Assembly (NCBI RefSeq): GCF_015159745.1
Contig: NZ_JADDOJ010000038.1
Span: 1-37,115 of the forward strand
Source: Ramlibacter aquaticus
Lineage (GTDB): Bacteria; Pseudomonadota; Gammaproteobacteria; Burkholderiales; Burkholderiaceae_C
DNA length: 37,115 bases
Reading direction: 5' to 3'
How positions within the stretch are numbered: position 1 is the first letter of the stretch; each line of letters opens with the position of its first letter. Made by a program: the position numbers and the translations under genes. The notes under the pieces were generated by a model. It had not been told where the DNA came from. It worked only from the letters and a program-made list of their open reading frames with translations, and searched no databases. This document shows positions 16,020 through 24,001 of the stretch, piece after piece.

Positions 16020-16661
16020 ATGACCTGCCGTATCGACCATCTCGTCGTCACCGCGCCCGACCTGGACCAGGGCGTGGCCTGGATCGAGCAAGCGCTCTCG
16101 GTGCGCATGTCGGGCGGGGGCCAGCACCCGCGCATGGCGACCCACAACAGGCTGCTGCGCCTCGGCGAGGCCTGCTACCTCGAGGTCATCGCGCCCGACC
16201 CCGCCGCGTCCCCGCCGGGCCGCCCGCGCTGGTTCGGGCTGGATGCCGCCGGTGCGGACACGCCGGTCGCGCTGCGCACCTGGGTGGCACGATCGACCGG
16301 GATCGCGGCCTCGCTGGCCTCGGCGACCGAGGAGGTCGGCGCCCTGGAGCGCATGAACCGTGGTGCGCTGGAGTGGCTCATCTCCATCACCCCGGACGGG
16401 TCCCTGCCCCTGGGCGGGGTGGCACCGGCCTTGATCGAGTGGCCCGCGGGCGTCCATCCCGCCCAGTCGCTGCCCGACACGGGGTGCAGGCTGGTCGCGC
16501 TCGAGCTGCACCATCCGCAGCCTTCGCGCGTCGGCGCACTCCTCGCGTCCATCGGCGTGGCCGAAGCCGGGGTCGCGGTGTCGGTGCACCCGGCCCCGGC
16601 GCCGGGCCTGGTTGCGCACCTCTCGACGCCCAGCGGCATGAAGACCCTGGCAGCTGTCTAG
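16020..16661 (+). CDS. VOC-family (glyoxalase-like) protein
   Basis: The 213-aa protein starts MTCRIDHLVVTAPDLDQGVAW, the classic first strand-helix unit of vicinal-oxygen-chelate proteins. Potential metal ligands are His (~6, in RIDHLVV) and Glu (in ACYLEVIAPDP). A second half-module contains LVALELHHPQPSRVGALL. The length fits Glyoxalase_3-like proteins. Substrate is unknown; such proteins act as isomerases, dioxygenases or resistance proteins. ATG 16020 is preferred over an in-frame TTG at 15999 because the fold begins there. It is divergent from the Crp/Fnr gene (161-bp gap). Its stop codon overlaps a TAGAAT sequence that may be the -10 of the HU gene. Confidence 0.8.
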   Translation: MTCRIDHLVVTAPDLDQGVAWIEQALSVRMSGGGQHPRMATHNRLLRLGEACYLEVIAPDPAASPPGRPRWFGLDAAGADTPVALRTWVARSTGIAASLASATEEVGALERMNRGALEWLISITPDGSLPLGGVAPALIEWPAGVHPAQSLPDTGCRLVALELHHPQPSRVGALLASIGVAEAGVAVSVHPAPAPGLVAHLSTPSGMKTLAAV

Positions 16662-16671
16662 AATCGGCGCA

Positions 16672-16688
16672 CCCCGGGCTCCCCGGGG
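16672..16688 (+). promoter_or_regulatory. GC hairpin in the HU gene leader
   Basis: CCCCGGG (16672-16678) and CCCGGGG (16682-16688) form a perfect 7-bp stem with a 3-nt loop. It lies 27 nt before the HU start codon. A TAGAAT at 16659-16664 may be the -10 element, which would place the hairpin at the 5' end of the mRNA, where it could stabilise the message. Confidence 0.4.
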
Positions 16689-16715
16689 CAACTGACATCA
16701 AAGCAGAAAAAAGCC

Positions 16716-17144
16716 ATGGCAACGACGAAGAAGGCAGCCGCCGCACCCAAGAAGGCCGCCAAGAAAGCCCCCGCACCCAAGGCCGTGAAGGCCGCGAAGC
16801 CCGCCGCCAAGGCGCAGCCCCAGGGCATGAAGCCGGTCAAGGAGACCCTGAACAAGACCAAACTGGTGGCCCACGTGGCCCAGGCCGCCGGCGTCGAGCC
16901 CAAGGCCGTGAAGGCGGTGATGGCCGCGCTGGAGCAGACCGTCCTCGCGTCCGTGAACCGCAAGGGCGCGGGCGCGTTCGTGCTGCCCGGCCTGCTGAAG
17001 GTGACGGCCGTGGCCGTGCCCGCCCAGAAGGCGCGCAAGGGCATCAACCCCTTCACCAAGGAGCCGACCGTCTTCAAGGCCAAGCCCGCCACGGTGAAGC
17101 TGCGCGTTCGTCCGCTGAAGAAGCTGAAGGACGCGGCGCTCTGA
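16716..17144 (+). CDS. HU-family DNA-binding protein with Lys/Ala/Pro-rich N-terminal tail
   Basis: This 142-aa nucleoid protein has two parts. Residues 1-40 form a disordered basic tail of Lys, Ala and Pro repeats (TTKKAAAAPKKAAKKAPAPK) resembling histone H1 tails. From about 43 the HU fold begins: LNKTKLVAHVAQAAGVEPKA, then FVLPGLLKVTAVAVPAQKAR and a DNA-intercalating arm with GINPFTKEP (equivalent to the usual RNP). HU proteins bend and compact DNA. Tailed versions occur in Burkholderiales and probably add nonspecific DNA or RNA binding. A strong intrinsic terminator follows at 17171. Confidence 0.9.
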   Translation: MATTKKAAAAPKKAAKKAPAPKAVKAAKPAAKAQPQGMKPVKETLNKTKLVAHVAQAAGVEPKAVKAVMAALEQTVLASVNRKGAGAFVLPGLLKVTAVAVPAQKARKGINPFTKEPTVFKAKPATVKLRVRPLKKLKDAAL

Positions 17145-17170
17145 CCTGTCAGGCCAGCGCCCGCTGACCA

Positions 17171-17193
17171 GGCCGCCTTCGGGCGGCCTTTTT
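17171..17193 (+). terminator. Strong intrinsic terminator after the HU gene
   Basis: GGCCGCC (17171-17177), tetraloop TTCG, GGCGGCC (17182-17188), then TTTTT. This is a textbook rho-independent terminator, placed 27 bp after the HU stop codon. Confidence 0.9.
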
Positions 17194-17322
17194 CATGCGT
17201 GCCCACGGCCAGCGCCTTCTGCTGCGAGGGGTAGAAGCTGAAGAAGCGCATGGCCGCCCCTCAGGCCGGGCGTTTCGCCACGCGGCGGCCGAGGCGGCGC
17301 GCGGGCGCCTGCGCCCTGCCGC

Positions 17323-19026
17323 TCAGAAGCTTTCCCAGGAGGCTTCCGCCGTCTGCACGGCTTCCCTGTCACCGCCGGCGCGCGGCTTGGCAGACCCCAG
17401 TTTCCTGGAGATGGTGGCCGGAACCTTGACCGGCGGCTGGGGCGACACAGCCCTGACCGGCAACGCGTAGGAGGCCTGGACCGCATCGCCCTGCGCCAGC
17501 CTGAAGACGGACACGGCCTGCACGAGGTTCTGGGCCTGGCCCGAGAGGCTGTTCGCGGCGGCGGCCATCTCTTCGACCAGGGCGGCGTTCTGCTGGGTGG
17601 CCTGGTCCATGTCGCCCACGGCCTCGCCCACCTGGGACACGCCTGCGGACTGTTGCTGGCTGGCCGTCGAGATCTGAGCCATCAGCTGGTTCACGCGCTG
17701 CACGCTGGTGACGACTTCCGCCATGGTCGAGCCCGCGCGGTCGGCCAGCGCCGTGCCCTTGGCCACGCGCTCCTGGCTGTCGCCGATCAGGTTCTTGATC
17801 TCCTTGGCGGCGTCGGCGCTGCGCTGCGCAAGGCTGCGCACCTCGCTGGCCACCACGGCGAAACCGCGGCCCTGCTCGCCGGCGCGGGCCGCCTCGACCG
17901 CCGCATTCAGCGCCAGGATGTTGGTCTGGAACGCGATGCCGTCGATGACGTTGATGATGTCGGCGATCCGGTTGGAGCTGTCCGAAATCTCGCGGATGGT
18001 GGACACCACCTCCCCCACGACCTCGCCGCCCCGGTTGGCCACCTGGGCCGCCTCGGACGCCAGGTCGTTGGCCGTGCGGGCGTTGTCGGCGTTCTGCTTG
18101 ACGGTCGTGCCCAGCTGCTCCATGGAGGCCGAGGTCTCCTGGATGGCGCTGGCCTGCTTCTCCGTGCGGCCGGACAGGTCCTGGTTGCCCTGGGCGATCT
18201 GCGCACTCGCGGTCGCGACGCCTTCGCTGCCGTCCCGAACGGTGCTCACCACCTTGACCAGGGCCGCACGCATCGCCGCCATGGAACGCATCAGCACCGC
18301 CACTTCGTCCTTGCCTTCGACCGGAACCTGGCGCGTGAGGTCGCCCGCGGCGACGGCGTCGGCCACCTCGGTGGCCGAGGTGAGCGATTTGCGCACGCTG
18401 CGGACAATGGAAAAGCTCAGGAAGGCGCCCAGGCCCAGGCCGGCCAGCAGCAGCGCGATGGCGCTCAGGCGCGTGGAGGCATAGCGCTTCTGGGCGGCCT
18501 CGTACTCGTCCTTGGCGACGTCGGTCTGCAGGCTCGACAGTGCATCGATCGAGTCGCGCAGGGACGGATAGAGCGCGCGGTCCTTCTCATCGACCAGCTG
18601 CTTGAGGCGCTTGCCGTCGTCCGTGCGCAGAGCATCCATGGAAGGCAGGACGAAGCCGGCGTCGTAGGCCTTCTGTTCGTCTTCGAACTTGCGTGCCAGG
18701 ACAGCCTCCTTCTCGGTCAGCGTCGTTGCCTTGTAGGCGGCCCAGGTCTTGTCGAGGTCACGCCGCGCGTCCTCGACCAGCTTGAGGTTCTCGCGGGCCT
18801 TTTCGGGGAACACCACGGCCGATACCGCGTTGAAGCGCATCCGCGTCAGCAGGCGCTGCACCTGCAGCATCTGGCCGAGTGGCACCGTGCGGTCCTCGTA
18901 GACCGTCTTCAGGCCCGCATTGGTCTGCTCCAGGCTGTTCAGGCCCATCATGCCGATGGCCAGCATCACCAGCGACATGAAGGCGGCCAGCGCCATCAGG
19001 CGCGTCGAAATCTTGAAGTTGTTCAT
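17323..19026 (-). CDS. Methyl-accepting chemotaxis protein
   Basis: This 567-aa chemoreceptor has TM1 (about 10-30), a periplasmic four-helix-bundle sensor (about 31-185, 4HB_MCP type), TM2 (about 188-210), a HAMP domain (about 211-265) and a long cytoplasmic signalling coiled coil. Its hairpin tip carries the near-invariant [20 protein letters not shown] and [19 protein letters not shown] segments. The C terminus ends SWESF, close to the NWETF pentapeptide that tethers CheR/CheB in E. coli Tar and Tsr. The attractant is unknown. It begins 13 bp after cheW on the same strand, so receptor and coupling protein are made together. Confidence 0.92.
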   Translation of the reverse strand: MNNFKISTRLMALAAFMSLVMLAIGMMGLNSLEQTNAGLKTVYEDRTVPLGQMLQVQRLLTRMRFNAVSAVVFPEKARENLKLVEDARRDLDKTWAAYKATTLTEKEAVLARKFEDEQKAYDAGFVLPSMDALRTDDGKRLKQLVDEKDRALYPSLRDSIDALSSLQTDVAKDEYEAAQKRYASTRLSAIALLLAGLGLGAFLSFSIVRSVRKSLTSATEVADAVAAGDLTRQVPVEGKDEVAVLMRSMAAMRAALVKVVSTVRDGSEGVATASAQIAQGNQDLSGRTEKQASAIQETSASMEQLGTTVKQNADNARTANDLASEAAQVANRGGEVVGEVVSTIREISDSSNRIADIINVIDGIAFQTNILALNAAVEAARAGEQGRGFAVVASEVRSLAQRSADAAKEIKNLIGDSQERVAKGTALADRAGSTMAEVVTSVQRVNQLMAQISTASQQQSAGVSQVGEAVGDMDQATQQNAALVEEMAAAANSLSGQAQNLVQAVSVFRLAQGDAVQASYALPVRAVSPQPPVKVPATISRKLGSAKPRAGGDREAVQTAEASWESF

Positions 19027-19039
19027 CGTTGTCTCCGGG

Positions 19040-19582
19040 TCACGCGGCCGCTTGCAGCTGCGCCGTGAGTTGGGTGGAAAGGTTCAGGGAGTCCGCGCCC
19101 AGCAGGCGCTCCACATCGAGAAGAATCAGCATGCGCTTGCCAGCGCCCTCGCCGAGCACGCCGATGCCGGTGATGTGCTCCTGGCTGACGCCCTCGAACT
19201 CCGGCGCGGGCCGGATGGCGTCCGCAGGCAGGTTGACGACATCGGAGACCGAGTCGACCACCGCACCGACCACCCCGCGCGAGAGCGCAAGGACGATGGT
19301 GACGGTGCTGGCGGTGATGTCCGCGGTCTTGAGCCGGAACTTGCGGCGCAGGTCCAGGATGGGAACGATCACGCCCCGCAGGTTGAGGACGCCGGCGACA
19401 TGCGCAGGCGCCTCGGGGATGCGGTTGGGTTCCTCGTACTGCCGGATTTCCTGCACGCGCAGGATTTCAATGGCGTATTCCTCGCGGCCAAGCCTGAAGG
19501 TCAGGCATTCGCGGCCTCTGTCGTTCGCGGAACTCTTCGCCGCCTCGATCGCGTGGGCGGCTGCTTGTGCTGGGTGCTTCAC
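19040..19582 (-). CDS. cheW: Chemotaxis coupling protein CheW
   Basis: The 180-aa protein has a full CheW SH3-like double barrel: [46 protein letters not shown] (the receptor/CheA-binding NLRG loop) and [14 protein letters not shown]. It bridges receptors to CheA. GTG 19582 is preferred because GAGAAGAG lies just upstream; a TTG at 19606 would add eight residues. About 25 N-terminal residues precede the domain, slightly longer than E. coli CheW. It is transcribed with the downstream receptor gene. No CheA or flagellar gene is in the window, so this is an orphan receptor-coupler pair. Confidence 0.9.
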   Translation of the reverse strand: MKHPAQAAAHAIEAAKSSANDRGRECLTFRLGREEYAIEILRVQEIRQYEEPNRIPEAPAHVAGVLNLRGVIVPILDLRRKFRLKTADITASTVTIVLALSRGVVGAVVDSVSDVVNLPADAIRPAPEFEGVSQEHITGIGVLGEGAGKRMLILLDVERLLGADSLNLSTQLTAQLQAAA

Positions 19583-19810
19583 AGGGTCTCTTCTCCGTGT
19601 CCGCAAGAGCGACCAGTTCGCCTGCGGATCCTTCGTCAGGAAGTCGAGACTTTCTCCGCACCCAGGGCCTTGCGCTGTCCGGAAAAGACAACGGATCGGC
19701 CGCCTTCTTGGGCTGCCCCTCCCCCACCCGCCGCGGGGGGGACGCCCGCAGGGCGATTCGTGTAGCCCTGCAGCCGCGCCCTCAGCCGCCCCACGGGCGG
19801 GCGCGGGGTG

Positions 19811-21334
19811 TCACACCCGGCGTGCCTGCCCTGCCCAGTACGGTTCACGAAGCTTGCGCTTGAAGATCTTCCCGGTGTCCTCGCGCGGCAGTTGCGCATG
19901 GAACTCCACCACGCGCGGCACCTTGTAGCCGGCCAGCCGTTCGCGCAGCCACGCGCGAACCTCGTCCGCCCCGCAGGCCGCGCCCTCGGCCAGCTGGACC
20001 GCGGCCGCCAGCGCTTCCCCGAACTCGGGGTCGGGAATGCCGAACACGGCGCAGTCGGCCACGCCGGGCATGCGCTGCAGTTCGATCTCGATCTCCACCG
20101 GGTAGATGTTCACGCCGCCGCTGATCACCATGTCCGACTTGCGGTCCACGATGTACAGGAAGCCCTCGTCGTCGATGTAGCCGATGTCGCCCATGGTCTT
20201 CAGTCCGGCGACCTCCATGCGCTCGCGCGCCTCGTGGTTGCCCACGTAGCTGAAGTCCGGCGTCGCCGGCTGGTGGATGTAGATCAGCCCCGGCACATTG
20301 CGCGGCAGCTCCCGGTTCTGCTCGTCGAGGATGCGCAGGCTCACGCCGGGCAGGGGCAGGCCGGCCGAGCCCGGCTTGCGCAGCGCCTGCTCGCTGGTCA
20401 GCAGCGTCATGTAGCCGAGCTCGCTGGCGCCGTAGCACTCGTGGATCACCGGTCCCCACCACTCGATCATGGCGCGCTTCACGTCGGGCGGGCACGGGCT
20501 GCCCGTCGAGGAGACGAAGCGCATCGAGGAGAGGTCGTAGCGGCTGCGCACCTCGGGGGGCAATGCGAGCATGCGCACGTACATCGTGGGCACGAGGTAG
20601 GCGTGCGTCAGGCGCTGCGCTGCGATGAGCTGCAGCGTGCGCTCGGCGTCGAAGCGCTCCTCGATGAACAGCTCGCCCCCTTCCAGCGCGATGCCGAGCG
20701 CGAAGCTGTTGGGCGCGCTGTGGTACCAGGGCGCGGTCAGCAGGCCGCGCAGGCCCGGGGCGATCCCGTAGGCCGCCCGGCGCACCTGCACGCCCGCCTC
20801 GACCTGGCTGGGCGTCATCGCATGGCGCAGGATGCCCTTGGGGCGGCCGGTGGTTCCCGATGTGTAGAGCATGGCCCCGCGCGGGCGGGCCGAGAGCCTG
20901 CCTATGGGCTCGCTGGCGTCCCGCAGTGGCTCCCAGGCCGGCACGCCCGGCAGCGCACCGCGGATACAGAACACGCGCGTGGCACCGGCATCCAGCCCCG
21001 TCAGTCCCGCGAGAAGCGCGGCGTCCGCGATGAAGAGTTTCGCGCCGCTGTCCTGCACGATGTACTGCACCTCGTCGGTCTTGAAATGCCAGTTGACCGG
21101 GCACCACTGCGCGCCCAGGTAGCGCACGGCGACCATGAGTTCGACCGCTTCGGGGCTGTTGCGCATCATGAGCGCGACCACGTCGCCCTCGCCCACGCCC
21201 GCGGCCTGCAGCGCAGCGGCGGACCGGCGCCAGCGTTGTTCGAATTGCGAAGGCGCCAGACTTGCGCCCTGGAAGTGGATCGTCAGTGCCGGCGCGGGCG
21301 AAGGGGCGGCGGACAGGGGTGCGCTTGCTTGCAT
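19811..21334 (-). CDS. Acyl-CoA synthetase (AMP-forming, class I adenylate-forming)
   Basis: The 507-aa enzyme activates a carboxylate as acyl-AMP and transfers it to CoA. All core motifs are present: ATP-binding MLYTSGTTGRPKG (about 155-167), YGASELG, the hinge DIGYIDDEGFLYIVDRKSDMV with the ANL-type Asp/Arg, GGVNIYPVEIE, and the catalytic Lys in PREDTGKIFKRKLR. Substrate cannot be read from the sequence; similar Burkholderiales genes are annotated as fatty- or aryl-acid CoA ligases. It starts 49 bp after the small unknown gene on the same strand. The 228 bp before cheW contain GC-rich hairpins and no gene. Confidence 0.85.
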   Translation of the reverse strand: MQASAPLSAAPSPAPALTIHFQGASLAPSQFEQRWRRSAAALQAAGVGEGDVVALMMRNSPEAVELMVAVRYLGAQWCPVNWHFKTDEVQYIVQDSGAKLFIADAALLAGLTGLDAGATRVFCIRGALPGVPAWEPLRDASEPIGRLSARPRGAMLYTSGTTGRPKGILRHAMTPSQVEAGVQVRRAAYGIAPGLRGLLTAPWYHSAPNSFALGIALEGGELFIEERFDAERTLQLIAAQRLTHAYLVPTMYVRMLALPPEVRSRYDLSSMRFVSSTGSPCPPDVKRAMIEWWGPVIHECYGASELGYMTLLTSEQALRKPGSAGLPLPGVSLRILDEQNRELPRNVPGLIYIHQPATPDFSYVGNHEARERMEVAGLKTMGDIGYIDDEGFLYIVDRKSDMVISGGVNIYPVEIEIELQRMPGVADCAVFGIPDPEFGEALAAAVQLAEGAACGADEVRAWLRERLAGYKVPRVVEFHAQLPREDTGKIFKRKLREPYWAGQARRV

Positions 21335-21383
21335 CGGGGCATGGTAGCGCCCCCACCCGCGATCCGGCGCCTTGCGCGGCGGG

Positions 21384-21671
21384 TCAGCCGGCCGGCGAGC
21401 GCTGCAGGGCTTCCAGCTTGAAGCCGAACCGCGCGGACTCGCGCGCGACGATCCCGGCCTTCACGGCGAAATCGACCACGTCCTCCGGCACCCCGGCGTC
21501 GATCAGGCGCGCCCGGATGTCCCCCAGGCTGATGACGCCGCAGTCGGCCAGCGCGTGCGCCAGCGCCTCACGCTCGGCGTCTTTCAGCACGCCGGCCCTC
21601 GCGACCGCACGCGAGATGGCTTCGGCGACGAACTCGTCTTCGTTCCGGGATTCCTGGCCTGGCTTGGACAT
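21384..21671 (-). CDS. Hypothetical helical protein, 95 aa
   Basis: The predicted product is acidic and all-helical (EDEFVAEAISRAVARAGVLK, then AEREALAHALADCGVISLGD and VPEDVVDFAVKAGIVARES), without signal or membrane segments. I do not recognise the family. ATG 21671 is chosen because AGGA sits about 8 nt upstream; ATG 21680 would add MSK. It is in line with the acyl-CoA synthetase gene and divergent from the secreted His-rich protein gene. Confidence 0.6.
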   Translation of the reverse strand: MSKPGQESRNEDEFVAEAISRAVARAGVLKDAEREALAHALADCGVISLGDIRARLIDAGVPEDVVDFAVKAGIVARESARFGFKLEALQRSPAG

Positions 21672-21768
21672 CTTGCTCATCCTGATGGGTGGACGCGCGG
21701 CCCCAAGGCTCGCAGGGCGCCACCCGCGGTGACTTGTTAGCATACAGGGACTCAACCGGAGAAGGCAA

Positions 21769-22185
21769 TTGAAGTACCTCATGGCCAGCGCGTGCGCGCT
21801 CGTCCTGTCCGCGTCCTCCTGGGCCGGCACCAACGTCGGCATCTCGGTGAACGTGGTGCAGCCCGGCGTGTATGGGCAGATCGTCATCGGCAATGCGCCG
21901 CCGCCGCCGGTCGTGGTCGCGCAGCCCGTGATCGTGACACCGGCCCCGGTGCTGGTGCAGGAGGCGCCCATCTACCTCTACGTCCCCACGGTCTACCAGC
22001 AGAACTGGCCGCGCTACTGCGGCCGCTACAACGCCTGTGGCCGCCCGGTCCTGTTCGTGCAGGAGGGCTGGGTGCGCGACCACCATCGCCACCACGACGA
22101 TGACGACGACGGCGACCGCCGGGGCGGTCCGCACCACGGCCATGGCGACCATGGCGACCGTGGCCGCCATCACCACGACGACTGA
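21769..22185 (+). CDS. Secreted His/Asp-rich protein
   Basis: This 138-aa protein starts at TTG 21769, with GGAGAAGG upstream. A signal peptide (MKYLMASACALVLSASSWAG) should export it. The middle (20-90) is rich in Val, Pro, Tyr and Gln, and contains two Cys residues in YCGRYNACGRPV. The last 37 residues are a metal-binding-looking tail of His, Asp and Gly (HHRHHDDDDDGDRRGGPHH). I know of no defined function; a periplasmic metal-binding or envelope role is inferred from composition. Similar short proteins are common in Comamonadaceae. Confidence 0.7.
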   Translation: MKYLMASACALVLSASSWAGTNVGISVNVVQPGVYGQIVIGNAPPPPVVVAQPVIVTPAPVLVQEAPIYLYVPTVYQQNWPRYCGRYNACGRPVLFVQEGWVRDHHRHHDDDDDGDRRGGPHHGHGDHGDRGRHHHDD

Positions 22186-22204
22186 GGCTGGATGCCGCCG
22201 GGGC

Positions 22205-22456
22205 CTAGAGCGGCCGCAAACGGCGCTGGCTGATGAAATCGGCGTATTCGCGGGGACTGAGCACCAGTTCCTCGCGGTCTCCCTCGGGCGCATGGCCCGG
22301 CGTCAGGTCCACCAGGTAGAAGGTGCCCGGCCGGGACTCGTTGATGACCGCCGCCACTCGCCAGAGCCGGCCTTCCCGGTCCTTGAAGAGTTGCCCTTCC
22401 TGCGGTGGGGGTGGCGCCTGCCGCTCCCTCGGTGTAGGTGATGTGTTACTGCTCAT
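22205..22456 (-). CDS. Hypothetical small protein, 83 aa
   Basis: After a Pro-rich start (TPRERQAPPPPQEGQ), the sequence forms a small beta-rich unit (GQLFKDREGRLWRVAAVINE, then GTFYLVDLTPG and SPREYADFISQRRLRPL). It has no signal peptide. I do not recognise it. A perfect dyad (22480-22500) lies 24 bp upstream of its start and may control it. Confidence 0.6.
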   Translation of the reverse strand: MSSNTSPTPRERQAPPPPQEGQLFKDREGRLWRVAAVINESRPGTFYLVDLTPGHAPEGDREELVLSPREYADFISQRRLRPL

Positions 22457-22479
22457 GTGAACCCCGTCGATGCGAAGTT

Positions 22480-22500
22480 AACGCACATGAAATGTGCGTT
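22480..22500. promoter_or_regulatory. Perfect 21-bp palindrome, operator candidate
   Basis: AACGCACAT (22480-22488), GAA, ATGTGCGTT (22492-22500). The 9-bp arms match perfectly and the loop is only 3 nt. There is no T-tract. It sits between the divergent 83-aa gene and the S33 hydrolase gene and could be bound by a dimeric regulator. Confidence 0.5.
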
Positions 22501-22681
22501 CTGTAGGCGAACGCCCTGAGGATCAGCAAGCCCCACGCCTCGGCACGCAACAGGTGCTACGGGGTGTTTCGGCTGCAACAGGTGCGTTCACGCCGGGGCC
22601 GTTCGCGACGTCGCAGGGGAAGCGTCACGGCGCCCCGACAGCGCCCATGAACACGCCGGCGCTTTTGCTTTAATCCGGTCG
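22501..22681. promoter_or_regulatory. Upstream region of the S33 hydrolase gene
   Basis: The segment holds a direct repeat GCAACAGGTGC at 22547-22557 and 22575-22585 (28-bp spacing). TTTAAT close before the ATG at 22682 looks like a -10 element and would give a very short or leaderless mRNA. No gene is seen. Confidence 0.35.
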
Positions 22682-23914
22682 ATGAGCACCACCTATCGCA
22701 TCCCCGGGGCCGTCGTGGTCGAACGCGAGCACCCGGTTCCGCTGGTTCATGGCGAGCCCTCGCGCGGCACGATCAGCGTGTTCACGCGCGAGCTGGCCGC
22801 ACCGGACGGCCTGGACCGCCCCTACCTCGTGTTCCTGCAGGGCGGCCCGGGCTTCGAGGCCGCGCGCCCGACCAGCCCGCCCTCGGGCTGGATGGCGCGG
22901 GCCCTGGCCGACTTCCGCGTCCTGCTGCTGGACCAGCGGGGCACGGGCCGGTCCACGCCCGTGGGGCCGGTGGTCCCGGGCGCGACGCCCGCCGAGCAGG
23001 CTGAATACCTCACCCATTTCCGCGCCGATTCCATCGTGCGCGACCTCGAACGGATACGCGCGGAACTCGGCGTGCAGCGCTGGAGCCTGCTCGGCCAGAG
23101 CTTCGGCGGGTTCACCTCGCTCACCTACCTCTCGCTCGCCCCGGAGGCACTGCGCGAGGTGCTGATCACCGGCGGGCTCGCGCCGATCACGAACCGGCCG
23201 GTGGACGAGGTCTACGCGGCGACCTGGGTGCGCGTGCGCGAGGCCAACCAGCGCTACCACGCCAGGTACCCGGGCGATCGGGACCGCCTGCGGTCCATCC
23301 TGCGCCGGCTCGACGCGGACGACGTGCGCCTGCCCAACGGCGACCGCCTCACGGCGCGGCGCTTCCGCCAGATCGGGATGTGGCTGGGCGACAGCGCCGG
23401 GTTCGAGCGCTTGCACCACCTGCTGGAACTGCCCTTCGGATCGCCCGCCTTCATGGCCGATGCGCAGTCGGCGACGAGCTGGGAACGCAACCCGATCTAC
23501 GCGACGCTGCACGAGTCCTCGTACGCCGACGGCGGCCCCACCCGCTGGTCGGCCCACCGGCTCGCGCCGCAGGAGGCGCTCGAGGGGGACCTGCTCGGCG
23601 CCGAGCACGTGTTCCCGTGGATGTGGGAGGACTATGCGGGCCTGCGCGCGCAGCGCGAGGTCGCGCACCTCCTGGCCGCGCACCCGTGGCCGCGCCTGTA
23701 CGACGCGGACCGCCTGGCCCGCAACGAGGTGCCGGTGGCGGCGACCGTGTACGTGGACGACGTGTACGTGGAGCGTGCGTTCGCCGAGGAGACCGCACGC
23801 GGCGTGCGGGGCCTGCGCGCCTGGGTCACCAACGAATACGCCCACAACGGGCTGCGCGCCGACGGCGAGCGCATCCTGGGGCGCCTGCTGGACATGGCCC
23901 GCGGCCGCGCCTGA
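22682..23914 (+). CDS. Alpha/beta hydrolase, S33 prolyl-aminopeptidase-like
   Basis: The 410-aa enzyme has an alpha/beta-hydrolase fold with S33 peptidase features: oxyanion-hole HGGP-like FLQGGPGFE (about 55-63), DQRGTGRST (about 84-92), nucleophile elbow GQSFGG (Ser ~140) and late-strand residues VYVDDVYVE (Asp) and NEYAHNGLRADG (His). The middle about 180 residues form the helical cap typical of proline iminopeptidases, which remove N-terminal proline from peptides. There is no signal peptide, so it should be cytoplasmic. Exact substrate is inferred. It is convergent with the Old Yellow Enzyme gene, and a hairpin lies between them. Confidence 0.85.
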   Translation: MSTTYRIPGAVVVEREHPVPLVHGEPSRGTISVFTRELAAPDGLDRPYLVFLQGGPGFEAARPTSPPSGWMARALADFRVLLLDQRGTGRSTPVGPVVPGATPAEQAEYLTHFRADSIVRDLERIRAELGVQRWSLLGQSFGGFTSLTYLSLAPEALREVLITGGLAPITNRPVDEVYAATWVRVREANQRYHARYPGDRDRLRSILRRLDADDVRLPNGDRLTARRFRQIGMWLGDSAGFERLHHLLELPFGSPAFMADAQSATSWERNPIYATLHESSYADGGPTRWSAHRLAPQEALEGDLLGAEHVFPWMWEDYAGLRAQREVAHLLAAHPWPRLYDADRLARNEVPVAATVYVDDVYVERAFAEETARGVRGLRAWVTNEYAHNGLRADGERILGRLLDMARGRA

Positions 23915-23961
23915 ACGCGCCACCGGGGCCTGCACGCGGCCGGCCGAACGCGGGCCGCGCC

Positions 23962-23992
23962 GCACGCCGCGCCTGCACCCGGCACGGCGTGC
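23962..23992. terminator. Hairpin between convergent genes
   Basis: GCACGCCG (23962-23969) and CGGCGTGC (23985-23992) are perfect complements with a 15-nt loop. The position between two convergent genes suggests a shared terminator, but no T-tract is seen. Confidence 0.35.
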
Positions 23993-24001
23993 GCCCTGGC
24001 C

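Noticed and set aside
17653..19068. 471-aa plus-strand frame
   Set aside because: Antisense shadow of the chemoreceptor gene.
22670..23965. 431-aa minus-strand frame
   Set aside because: Antisense shadow of the S33 hydrolase; no recognisable motif.
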